Shown here one piece after another: positions 36,342 to 43,237 of a DNA stretch of 46,742 nt; positions within the stretch are counted from its first letter, which is position 1, and every line of letters starts with the position of its first letter. The position numbers were made by a program, and so were the translations under genes. Under the pieces are notes generated by a model. That model did not search any database, was not told the DNA's origin, and saw nothing but the letters and a program-made list of their open reading frames with translations. Source of the DNA: Gammaproteobacteria bacterium (GTDB lineage: Bacteria > Pseudomonadota > Gammaproteobacteria > HK1); NCBI GenBank assembly GCA_021773635.1, contig JAJFJV010000030.1:1-46742 (forward strand), given 5' to 3'.

Positions 36342-39059
36342 CTACCACCCGTCCTTGTTAATGCTGTGCTTGTTGCTCTGATGTTTCTCAATCACACTGA
36401 AAGTGTTGTCCGTATATCTGTGGCAGGAACCCTCGCAATCCCTGAGTTCTCCCACTGAATACAGTACATCGGGCTCCTTGACCTTCTTGTGCTTGTCCTG
36501 CTTTTGCAGGTAATCGCTCGCGTGACAGCCGGCACAATCCGGGCGGTAGGATGGCGAAAACCAGGTAGCATTCTGACTGTTGCCGGTATGACAATCCGTA
36601 CATTGCAGGTTTTTGCCGTGTTGCCCCGGATATTCCGGTGAAGAATGCTGGAAATCAATCGGTATCCAGAAGGATGTATCGTGGCAACTGTCGCACTGCA
36701 AGGTGGTGACAAAATGGCCGCCCGGCTTACCGGGTGCGGTCACCCCATTGTGACAACTGGAACAACTACCGGTAACCGTTCCGTGATCGAAATTGGCCGG
36801 CAACCAGGCAATCGTCGTATGGCAGATATCGCATTGACCACTGGTCTGGACGTGATTACCCGGTTTTCCCAGCGCCAGAACGCCATTGTGGCAGGTTGAA
36901 CAGGTCGCCGTCACACCCGTATGGTCAAAGGTCGCACCGGCCCAACCCGAAGTCGTATGACAGTCATCGCACAGATTGCTGGTAGGCAGGTGGGTGGGGG
37001 ATTTACCGGAAGCAGTTAAGCCATTATGGCAACTCGCGCAGCTTCCCTGCACCGCGCCATGATCTACTTGCGATACCGGCGCCCAGGCCAGGGTAGTGTG
37101 GCAATCATCACAGAGGTTGGTGGTAGCGATATGGGTCCCACCCTTGCCCGGGGCCGTTACCCCATTGTGGCAACTGGAGCAGGAGCCTGTGACCCCGGCG
37201 TGGTCGAAGATCGCACCGGCCCAGCCTGAAGTCGTATGGCAGTCATCACACAGATTACCGCTGGGCAGGTGGGTGGGGGATTTACCGGAAGCGGTCACCC
37301 CATTGTGGCAACTCGCACAGCTTCCTTGCACCGCACCATGATCCACCTGGGACACCGGGACCCACGCGGAGGTCAAATGACAGTCCTCGCAGAGGTTGGT
37401 GGTCGCCATATGAGTTCCACCCTTGCCCGGAGCAGTCACACCGTTATGGCAGCTGGAGCAGGAACCCGTAACGCCTGAATGATCGAAGATCGCGCCCGAC
37501 CAGCTGGTGGTGGTATGGCAGTCGTCACACAGATTGCCACTGGCGAGGTGAGTCGGCGACTTGCCCGGGGCGGTCACTCCATTGTGGCAGCTCGCACAGC
37601 TACCCTGCACCGCACCATGATCCACCTGGGATACCGGGACCCAGGCGGAGGTCAAATGACAGTCCTCACAGAGGTTGGTGGTCGATATATGAGTTCCACC
37701 CTTGCCCGGGGCGGTCACCCCGTTATGGCAGCTGGAGCAGGAACCCGTAACACCTGAATGATCGAAGATCGCGCCCAACCAGCTGGTGGTGGTGTGACAG
37801 TCGTCACACAGATTGCCACTGGCAAGGTGAGTCGGCGACTTGCCCGCGGCAGTCACTCCATTGTGGCAACTGGCGCAACTTCCCTGGACCGCACCGTGAT
37901 CCACCTGGGACACGGGAATCCAGATGGAGCTCAGGTGGCAATCCTCGCAAAGATTGGTGGTCGCCATATGAGTTCCACCCTTGCCCGGGGCAGTCACGCC
38001 GTTGTGGCAACTGGCGCAGGAGCCCGTAACACCCGCATGATCGAACTGGGCACTGGCCCAGCTGGTAGTGGTATGGCAATCCTCGCAGAGATTACTGCTG
38101 GCGAGGTGGGTGGGGGATTTGCCCCGGGCGGTGACACCGTTGTGACAACTTGCACAGCCGCTGCTGATCCCCGGGTGGAGAAATTGCGCACCGGCCCAAG
38201 TGGCCGTGGTGTGACAATCCTCACACAGATTATCGGTGGGCAGGTGATTCGGCGTTTTACCGGGAGCGGTCACCCCATTGTGACAACTCGAACAGCTCCC
38301 CTGCACCGCCCCGTGATCCACCTGTGACACCGGGATCCAGGCCCCCGTCAGATGGCAGTCCTCGCAGAGATTGGTGGTCGCCATATGACTCCCGCCCTTG
38401 CCCGGGGCAGTCACGCCATTGTGGCAACTGGAGCAGGAGCCCGTAACACCCGCATGATCGAACTGGGCGCTGGTCCAGCTGTTAGTGGTATGGCAATCCT
38501 CGCAGAGATTACCACTGGCAATATGGGTGGGGGATTTCCCCTGGGCGGTCCCGCCATTGTGGCAGCTTGCGCAGCCGCTGCTTATGCCCGGATGATCAAA
38601 CCGTGCGCCGACCCAGGTGTTGGTGGTATGACAATCCTCACAGAGGTTGCCACTGGCGATATGGTTGGACGATTTACCTTCTGCAGTGACTCCATTGTGG
38701 CAACTGGAACAGGTGCCCGTTACCCCGGCATGGTCAAATTGTGCACCCAGCCAGCGCTCCGTATCGTGGCAACTCTCACAGGCCAGGTTGGTCGGAATAT
38801 GGTTGGTAGATTTACCGGAGAGCCCCACCGGGCTGCCCTGTGAATGACACACCTCGCAACGGGTAGGTGTGCCCTTGAACACGCCGCGTATATGGCAGCC
38901 CTGACACTCGGCGACCGCATGCTTTCCGGTCAGGGCAAAACCCGTAGAAAGATGGTCGAAGTCAGCCGTAACCTGCGCCATCACGGGCATTCCCTGGAGT
39001 GCCAACAGGAGCCCCAGGGCAAAAACCTGCCCCAATACACGAGACAGGAGGGTGCTCAT
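36342..39059 (-). CDS. Giant multihaem cytochrome c, about 36 haems
   Basis: 905 residues. A Sec signal peptide (ends PVMAQ) is followed almost throughout by haem motifs: I count 35 CxxCH plus one CxxxCH (CEGSCH) near the C-terminus. Two alternating modules make up the body, CSSCHNGVTAPGK..TH and NLCEDCHTT..W....FDH. Each has one haem site and one extra His, so bis-His ligation of every haem is likely. A 93-residue, four-haem unit is repeated in tandem. No membrane anchor is seen. The protein overlaps the 24-haem cytochrome gene by four bases. A periplasmic or extracellular electron conduit is the obvious reading; the electron acceptor is unknown. Confidence 0.93.
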   Translation of the reverse strand: MSTLLSRVLGQVFALGLLLALQGMPVMAQVTADFDHLSTGFALTGKHAVAECQGCHIRGVFKGTPTRCEVCHSQGSPVGLSGKSTNHIPTNLACESCHDTERWLGAQFDHAGVTGTCSSCHNGVTAEGKSSNHIASGNLCEDCHTTNTWVGARFDHPGISSGCASCHNGGTAQGKSPTHIASGNLCEDCHTTNSWTSAQFDHAGVTGSCSSCHNGVTAPGKGGSHMATTNLCEDCHLTGAWIPVSQVDHGAVQGSCSSCHNGVTAPGKTPNHLPTDNLCEDCHTTATWAGAQFLHPGISSGCASCHNGVTARGKSPTHLASSNLCEDCHTTTSWASAQFDHAGVTGSCASCHNGVTAPGKGGTHMATTNLCEDCHLSSIWIPVSQVDHGAVQGSCASCHNGVTAAGKSPTHLASGNLCDDCHTTTSWLGAIFDHSGVTGSCSSCHNGVTAPGKGGTHISTTNLCEDCHLTSAWVPVSQVDHGAVQGSCASCHNGVTAPGKSPTHLASGNLCDDCHTTTSWSGAIFDHSGVTGSCSSCHNGVTAPGKGGTHMATTNLCEDCHLTSAWVPVSQVDHGAVQGSCASCHNGVTASGKSPTHLPSGNLCDDCHTTSGWAGAIFDHAGVTGSCSSCHNGVTAPGKGGTHIATTNLCDDCHTTLAWAPVSQVDHGAVQGSCASCHNGLTASGKSPTHLPTSNLCDDCHTTSGWAGATFDHTGVTATCSTCHNGVLALGKPGNHVQTSGQCDICHTTIAWLPANFDHGTVTGSCSSCHNGVTAPGKPGGHFVTTLQCDSCHDTSFWIPIDFQHSSPEYPGQHGKNLQCTDCHTGNSQNATWFSPSYRPDCAGCHASDYLQKQDKHKKVKEPDVLYSVGELRDCEGSCHRYTDNTFSVIEKHQSNKHSINKDGW
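36940..38110 (-). repeat. 279-bp higher-order tandem repeat in the cytochrome gene
   Basis: The 11-base marker CCCTTGCCCGG recurs at 37141, 37420, 37699 and 37978, exactly 279 bases apart each time, and again at 38395. Each 279-bp unit encodes 93 residues with four haem sites. The boundaries given are approximate. Strong nucleotide identity between units suggests recent duplication or gene conversion. Confidence 0.9.
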
Positions 39060-40822
39060 CGCACACGAATCACGGAAAACGACTCATTGACATGGCAGCG
39101 CTCACAGCGACGGCCAAAGCCGCCACGATGCTCATCATCGCCCTGGTGGCAAGCTACACATTCCGTTGACATAACAATTTCTCCTTCGGTCCGTTCCTTG
39201 TGGCAAGCGGTGCAACCCAGCTCCTCATGAGCCCCCTGCAACGGAAATTCCGTCTGTTTATCGTGGTCAAACTCCCAGTACTGCCAGCCGTTGGGGTTAT
39301 GGCATACCGCACACCGGGTCCCCAGTGTCCCTTCATGGACATCCTCCGGCTGGTGGCAGGCAACGCAGTCCATCTCCGTATCTTTAAATCTGGAAGAGAG
39401 GTGGCAAGCCTCGCAAGGCGCGCTAGCATGCAAGCCAATGAGGGGGAAACGGGTGATATCGTGCTCGAACCGAATCCGCTCACCCCAATTTTTATCCCCG
39501 TGGCAACGTCCACATTCTTTTCCCTGCTGGCCTTCGTGCACATCATCTTTTTCATGACATGAGAAACACGTCCCATCCATCTTTTCAGGTTCCGTTCCCT
39601 TGCGATGACAAGCATGGCATGCAAGCCCCGTATGTCCTCCGCTTAGCGGAAACTCCGTGTCCTTGTCATGCTCGAACCTGACCTGTTTCCAGTTTTCTTC
39701 CTGGTGACATCCCACACATGATTTTCCCAGTGCGCCCACATGAATATCATCCCGCTGGTGACAACCGTTACACCGCTTTCCCGGTGTATCATCCCGAAAC
39801 AATTTGCCCCGGTGGCAGGCCTCGCAGGAAAGCTGGCGGTGCTTCCCCTGCAAAACAAAGTCCGTATCCCGACCGTGGTCGAAGCTTACGCGCGACCATG
39901 ATTCCTCTCTGTGGCATTTTTCACATTTCCGGCCATTACGCTCGCGATGCTCGTCATCATTCTTGTGACAGGCGTAACATTCCCGGGCCATTTCCTGCTC
40001 ATAGTTATCATTCTTGTGACAGGCTTTGCATTGCAGCTTTTGGTGCGCCCCCAAAAGTTTAAAGTCGGTCTCCTTGTCATGGTCAAAACGAATCTCCCGC
40101 CAGCCTTTCTCCTCGTGACATTTATCACACCGCTTGCCAAAGCGACCCGTATGCACATCGTGAATACCATGGCATGCCTGACATTGCGTGGAGGGTAATT
40201 TGTAGCGAGCATCCGGATGACATTGCTTGCACGCCACTTCCTCGTGCTTTCCCAGCAGTGCGAACTTTGTTTTTCCATGGTCAAAACGGGAATCAGACCA
40301 GCTCTTTTCCGTATGACAGTCGCCGCACTCTTTTCCCAGCTTGCCCCGGTGAGGCTCATTTTCGCCATGACAGTTTTCACATCGTGAAGGGGCCTCCCGA
40401 AATTTATTTTTTTCCTTGTGACAACCGGAGCAGCCCGCCTTTTGATGCGCGCCGACTAAGGGAAAATCCGTGTAACGATGGTCGAATGCATCGCGATCCA
40501 GGACAACGATATCGACCTCGCGCCCCTGATGTTCAGTATGGCAATGCTTGCAGTCCTGACCCTTTATATTTTCCTCACGGCCGTGAAAACCACGCCCATT
40601 CTGAACATCCAGGGCCGTCTCCTCGTGGCAATCCAGACACAGCGGCGCCTGAGCCTGCTTTTTAAATGACTGATGACATTTTGCGCAATTTGTTTCGTAT
40701 TCCTCATGCGCCTGGATGACAGGCCCCGGCATAACCAGGGATTCAAAAATACCGGCACTCGTCGCGGATGAAAAAACCGGCAGCAGTATTGCCAGATAAA
40801 GCAGAAACAGTCTCTTGCCCAT
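39056..40822 (-). CDS. Multihaem cytochrome c, 24 haems
   Basis: 588 residues with a signal peptide (about 1-23). I count 24 CxxCH motifs and no other variants. The N-terminal part (NCAKCHQSF, CLDCHEE, DCKHCHTEHQGRE) resembles cytochrome c3/c7-type modules. The rest repeats a three-haem unit of roughly 70 residues: C..CH...DDxHxGxxGxxC..CH, then W..xxFDHxxxTxFxLxGxH, then C..CH. Many of the conserved His lie outside CxxCH and can be the distal ligands. It is rich in Lys and Glu, unlike the neutral Gly/Ser/Thr-rich 36-haem protein, which suggests different partners. It is likely the periplasmic carrier between the membrane b-type protein and the larger cytochrome. Confidence 0.93.
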   Translation of the reverse strand: MGKRLFLLYLAILLPVFSSATSAGIFESLVMPGPVIQAHEEYETNCAKCHQSFKKQAQAPLCLDCHEETALDVQNGRGFHGREENIKGQDCKHCHTEHQGREVDIVVLDRDAFDHRYTDFPLVGAHQKAGCSGCHKEKNKFREAPSRCENCHGENEPHRGKLGKECGDCHTEKSWSDSRFDHGKTKFALLGKHEEVACKQCHPDARYKLPSTQCQACHGIHDVHTGRFGKRCDKCHEEKGWREIRFDHDKETDFKLLGAHQKLQCKACHKNDNYEQEMARECYACHKNDDEHRERNGRKCEKCHREESWSRVSFDHGRDTDFVLQGKHRQLSCEACHRGKLFRDDTPGKRCNGCHQRDDIHVGALGKSCVGCHQEENWKQVRFEHDKDTEFPLSGGHTGLACHACHRKGTEPEKMDGTCFSCHEKDDVHEGQQGKECGRCHGDKNWGERIRFEHDITRFPLIGLHASAPCEACHLSSRFKDTEMDCVACHQPEDVHEGTLGTRCAVCHNPNGWQYWEFDHDKQTEFPLQGAHEELGCTACHKERTEGEIVMSTECVACHQGDDEHRGGFGRRCERCHVNESFSVIRVR

Positions 40823-40825
40823 GCG

Positions 40826-41695
40826 TCAGTACATATGTACCGCAACGATATGAGCAATTGCCGTAATCACCAGAAAAATAAACAGGGGCAAATGCAGCAG
40901 ATGCCACATGGAGAAAAGACGCTCAAAAAATGTAAGCCCTGCGACCATCCTGCAGGTCTTCAGATACTTGCGAATGCGATGACGGGCACTCTTCCGGTAG
41001 GATATTTTCCTTGGCTTACTCCATCCCGCACGTGCAATTTCCCGCTTCAGGTAGTGCAGGGACAACAGGTGGGCCATCCGGCTTTTATAAGCCGTTTTCA
41101 GCACGTGGAAAGCAGCACCTGCAAGTGATGGCACAGCGGTATCAATTTCGTCTACAGCATGATCAATGTATCGCCGAACTCGTGGAAAATCGGCAATTAT
41201 TCGGTTGAGCAGGGAGCTTGAGGATTCGAGAGAGCGGGTAAGTTCACGTAACTTTATGTGATTGCCGTAAAGTCCATAGTGGATCTGGCTATAGATATAG
41301 CGGCCAGCAAGACCGCTCAAGGCAACTGCCAACATGGAGAATAGCGCCACATTACTGTTGATTGAACCCAGGTTAAAATTGCAGTGAAACAGGATGGCGA
41401 CGGGCCCCACCACGCCCAGTACCATATGGATTCGGAACCAGTTTCTCAGCGCCCCCCAGCCACGCATGAACCGCACGCGTTTGCGTAACGGATAGCCCAT
41501 CAGTAGCAGCATCAGCACACTGCCGATAATCCCCAGGGCATAACCGAGTCCGGATTCCGGAGTGAGGTGGTACTCCCCGCGCTCGCTCCAGCCCGTAACC
41601 AGCATGTAGACCACCAACAGGGAAAATAGATAGGTAGAGGCTTGCAGAGCTACAAAAGAAAAGGAGGCGCTTCTCGAACGTTGCAGACCAGCCAT
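40826..41695 (-). CDS. Cytochrome b-like integral membrane protein
   Basis: 289 residues. Hydrophobic helices lie at about 10-35, 48-68, 87-110, 118-136 and 262-285. His residues fall inside two of them: IHMVLGVVGPVAILFHC in the third and HLLHLPLFIFLVITAIAHIVAVH in the last. Pairs spaced 13-14 residues apart are typical of haem b ligation. A long basic cytoplasmic region sits between helices four and five. ATG 41695 has an AGAGG site. It is the first gene of the leftward operon and probably passes electrons from the quinone pool or from the divergently encoded flavoprotein to the cytochromes. No exact family recognised. Confidence 0.8.
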   Translation of the reverse strand: MAGLQRSRSASFSFVALQASTYLFSLLVVYMLVTGWSERGEYHLTPESGLGYALGIIGSVLMLLLMGYPLRKRVRFMRGWGALRNWFRIHMVLGVVGPVAILFHCNFNLGSINSNVALFSMLAVALSGLAGRYIYSQIHYGLYGNHIKLRELTRSLESSSSLLNRIIADFPRVRRYIDHAVDEIDTAVPSLAGAAFHVLKTAYKSRMAHLLSLHYLKREIARAGWSKPRKISYRKSARHRIRKYLKTCRMVAGLTFFERLFSMWHLLHLPLFIFLVITAIAHIVAVHMY

Positions 41696-41720
41696 CCATA
41701 AGCCTCTTAAATCTACGCCT

Positions 41721-41757
41721 TTTCCCGAAGGTTCGGGAAACTCCGGGGATTCCGGAG
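41721..41757 (-). promoter_or_regulatory. Two tandem inverted repeats in the leader of the cytochrome operon
   Basis: TTTCCCGAA-GG-TTCGGGAAA (41721-41740, 9-bp arms) directly followed by CTCCGG-GGATT-CCGGAG (41741-41757, 6-bp arms). If the leftward transcript starts near 41762, both fall in its 5' leader, 26 to 62 bases before the ATG. They could be operators or leader hairpins. Confidence 0.55.
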
Positions 41758-41764
41758 AGAACTG

Positions 41765-41793
41765 TTGACTATATAGGGAACAAGACGCATGAA
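41765..41793 (+). promoter_or_regulatory. Candidate sigma-70 promoter for the ferredoxin-flavoprotein gene
   Basis: TTGACT (41765-41770), 17-base spacer, CATGAA (41788-41793). The start site near 41800 would lie inside the CRP-like palindrome, so CRP binding would block this promoter. Confidence 0.4.
41768..41773 (-). promoter_or_regulatory. Candidate -10 element of the leftward cytochrome operon
   Basis: TATAGT on the minus strand, giving a start near 41762. The CRP-like site centred at 41803.5 would then be at -41.5, the standard class II activator position. Confidence 0.4.
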
Positions 41794-41794
41794 T

Positions 41795-41812
41795 CTGTGA
41801 ATTATTTCACAG
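41795..41812. promoter_or_regulatory. CRP/Vfr-type operator
   Basis: CTGTGAA-TTAT-TTCACAG, a perfect 7-bp-arm palindrome. It contains TGTGA-N6-TCACA, the exact core of the E. coli CRP consensus. It lies in the 210-bp gap between the divergent cytochrome and flavoprotein genes. Confidence 0.75.
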
Positions 41813-41905
41813 CATTATCGACTGAACAGGACGATCCTGAGCCGCTGGCGCGAAACTGAGCGCCCTAGGCATATCCATTCCCTGTTTCTGCGTGGTGTAC
41901 ATCCA

Positions 41906-43213
41906 ATGGCATCAATGCCCTACAGCCTTGTTTACTACGCGCCCGTGCTACTCGTGCTCTGGGCCACATACCTGCTCTTCAGGTCACGCAGGGAACGCAA
42001 ACACCGAAAACTGTGGGATGAAGCGAAACACTCTGGTCTGACCGAGCCCGCTTCCCTGCATCCGGTTATCGACCCCAACCGCTGCGTCGGCTGTGGCTCC
42101 TGTGCCCACGCCTGCCCCGAGAACCACGTAATCGGCGTGGTGGGCGGAAAGGCCAAGCTCATTCACCCAACCCGCTGTATCGGGCATGGTGCGTGCAAAA
42201 TTGCCTGCCCCATGGACGCGATCACACTGGTATTCGGCACCGAGAAACGCGGCATTGATATTCCCAATATACAACCCGATTTCCAAACCAATGTGCCGGG
42301 TCTCTTCATCGCCGGAGAGCTCGGTGGTATGGGGCTTATCCGCAACGCAGTGGAGCAGGGACGGCAGGCCATGGAAACCATCCGCAAACTACCCGGTATC
42401 GGCAAGGGAGATGACCTGGATGTACTGATCGTCGGCGCTGGACCCGCAGGATTTTCCGCCTCACTAGGAGCCAAGCAGCATGGGCTACGTGCGGTGACGG
42501 TGGAACAGGAGTCACTGGGGGGCACCGTCTTCCACTACCCCAGAGGCAAGGTGGTCATGACCGCGCCCGCCATCCTGCCCATTTACGGCAAGACAAAATT
42601 CAAGGAAACCACCAAGGAAGAACTGCTGACCTTCTGGAATGACGTGGAAAAGAAAACCGGTATCTCTATCAACTATGAAGAACGCATGGAAAAAATCAGC
42701 CAGACCGATACCGGTTTTGAGATCAAAACATCACGGGGTAACTATTCCAGCCGGGCGATATTGCTCGCCCTGGGTCGACGAGGCACGCCCCGAAAACTAG
42801 GGGTTCCCGGTGAGGAATTGCCCAAAGTTCTCTATCGCCTGATCGACCCCGCCCAGTATGAAAATCAGCATGTTCTGGTTGTTGGCGGTGGCGATGCCGC
42901 ACTTGAAGCAGCCACCAGTATTGCCGAAGAAACAGGTACTACGGTCACCCTGTCCTACCGCAGCGAAGCCTTTGGACGGGCCAAGGAAAAAAACCGCGAC
43001 AAGGTAGTCGCAGCCGAATCAGCGGGGCGCCTGCAACTGTTGATGAAATCCAATGTGAAGAAAATCGGTGAAGACTATGTCGAGCTCGAACATGCGGACG
43101 AGGCAGTCAAGCTGCCAAACGACGCAATAATAGTCTGCGCGGGCGGCATTCTGCCCACCCCCTTTCTGAAAGAAATCGGTATCGAAGTCGATACCAAATT
43201 CGGTACTGTCTGA
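41906..43213 (+). CDS. Membrane-anchored ferredoxin-flavoprotein oxidoreductase
   Basis: 435 residues. An N-terminal membrane helix (about 6-25) is followed by two [4Fe-4S] motifs. The first is CVGCGSCAHACP; the second, CIGHGACKIACP, has His where the second Cys normally is. Then comes a thioredoxin-reductase-like flavoprotein, with FAD site VLIVGAGPAGFSAS (about 173-186) and NAD(P) site VLVVGGGDAALEAA (about 325-340). The FAD-closing motif TNVPGLFIAGELGG, normally at the C-terminus, lies before the first dinucleotide site, so the fold appears circularly permuted. It probably moves electrons between NAD(P)H and an iron-sulfur or membrane carrier. Confidence 0.87.
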   Translation: MASMPYSLVYYAPVLLVLWATYLLFRSRRERKHRKLWDEAKHSGLTEPASLHPVIDPNRCVGCGSCAHACPENHVIGVVGGKAKLIHPTRCIGHGACKIACPMDAITLVFGTEKRGIDIPNIQPDFQTNVPGLFIAGELGGMGLIRNAVEQGRQAMETIRKLPGIGKGDDLDVLIVGAGPAGFSASLGAKQHGLRAVTVEQESLGGTVFHYPRGKVVMTAPAILPIYGKTKFKETTKEELLTFWNDVEKKTGISINYEERMEKISQTDTGFEIKTSRGNYSSRAILLALGRRGTPRKLGVPGEELPKVLYRLIDPAQYENQHVLVVGGGDAALEAATSIAEETGTTVTLSYRSEAFGRAKEKNRDKVVAAESAGRLQLLMKSNVKKIGEDYVELEHADEAVKLPNDAIIVCAGGILPTPFLKEIGIEVDTKFGTV

Positions 43214-43237
43214 AAATTCCCGGATTCGAAGCAGGTG

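Noticed and set aside
36940-38400. Regular repeats that at first look like a CRISPR array.
   Set aside because: The period is 279 bases and a multiple of three, and the repeats encode haem motifs in frame; there are no spacers or cas genes.
36645-38850. Chain of long plus-strand open frames opposite the 36-haem cytochrome gene.
   Set aside because: They mirror the repeat of the cytochrome gene, lack start signals and have no recognisable domain; the haem motifs decide for the minus strand.
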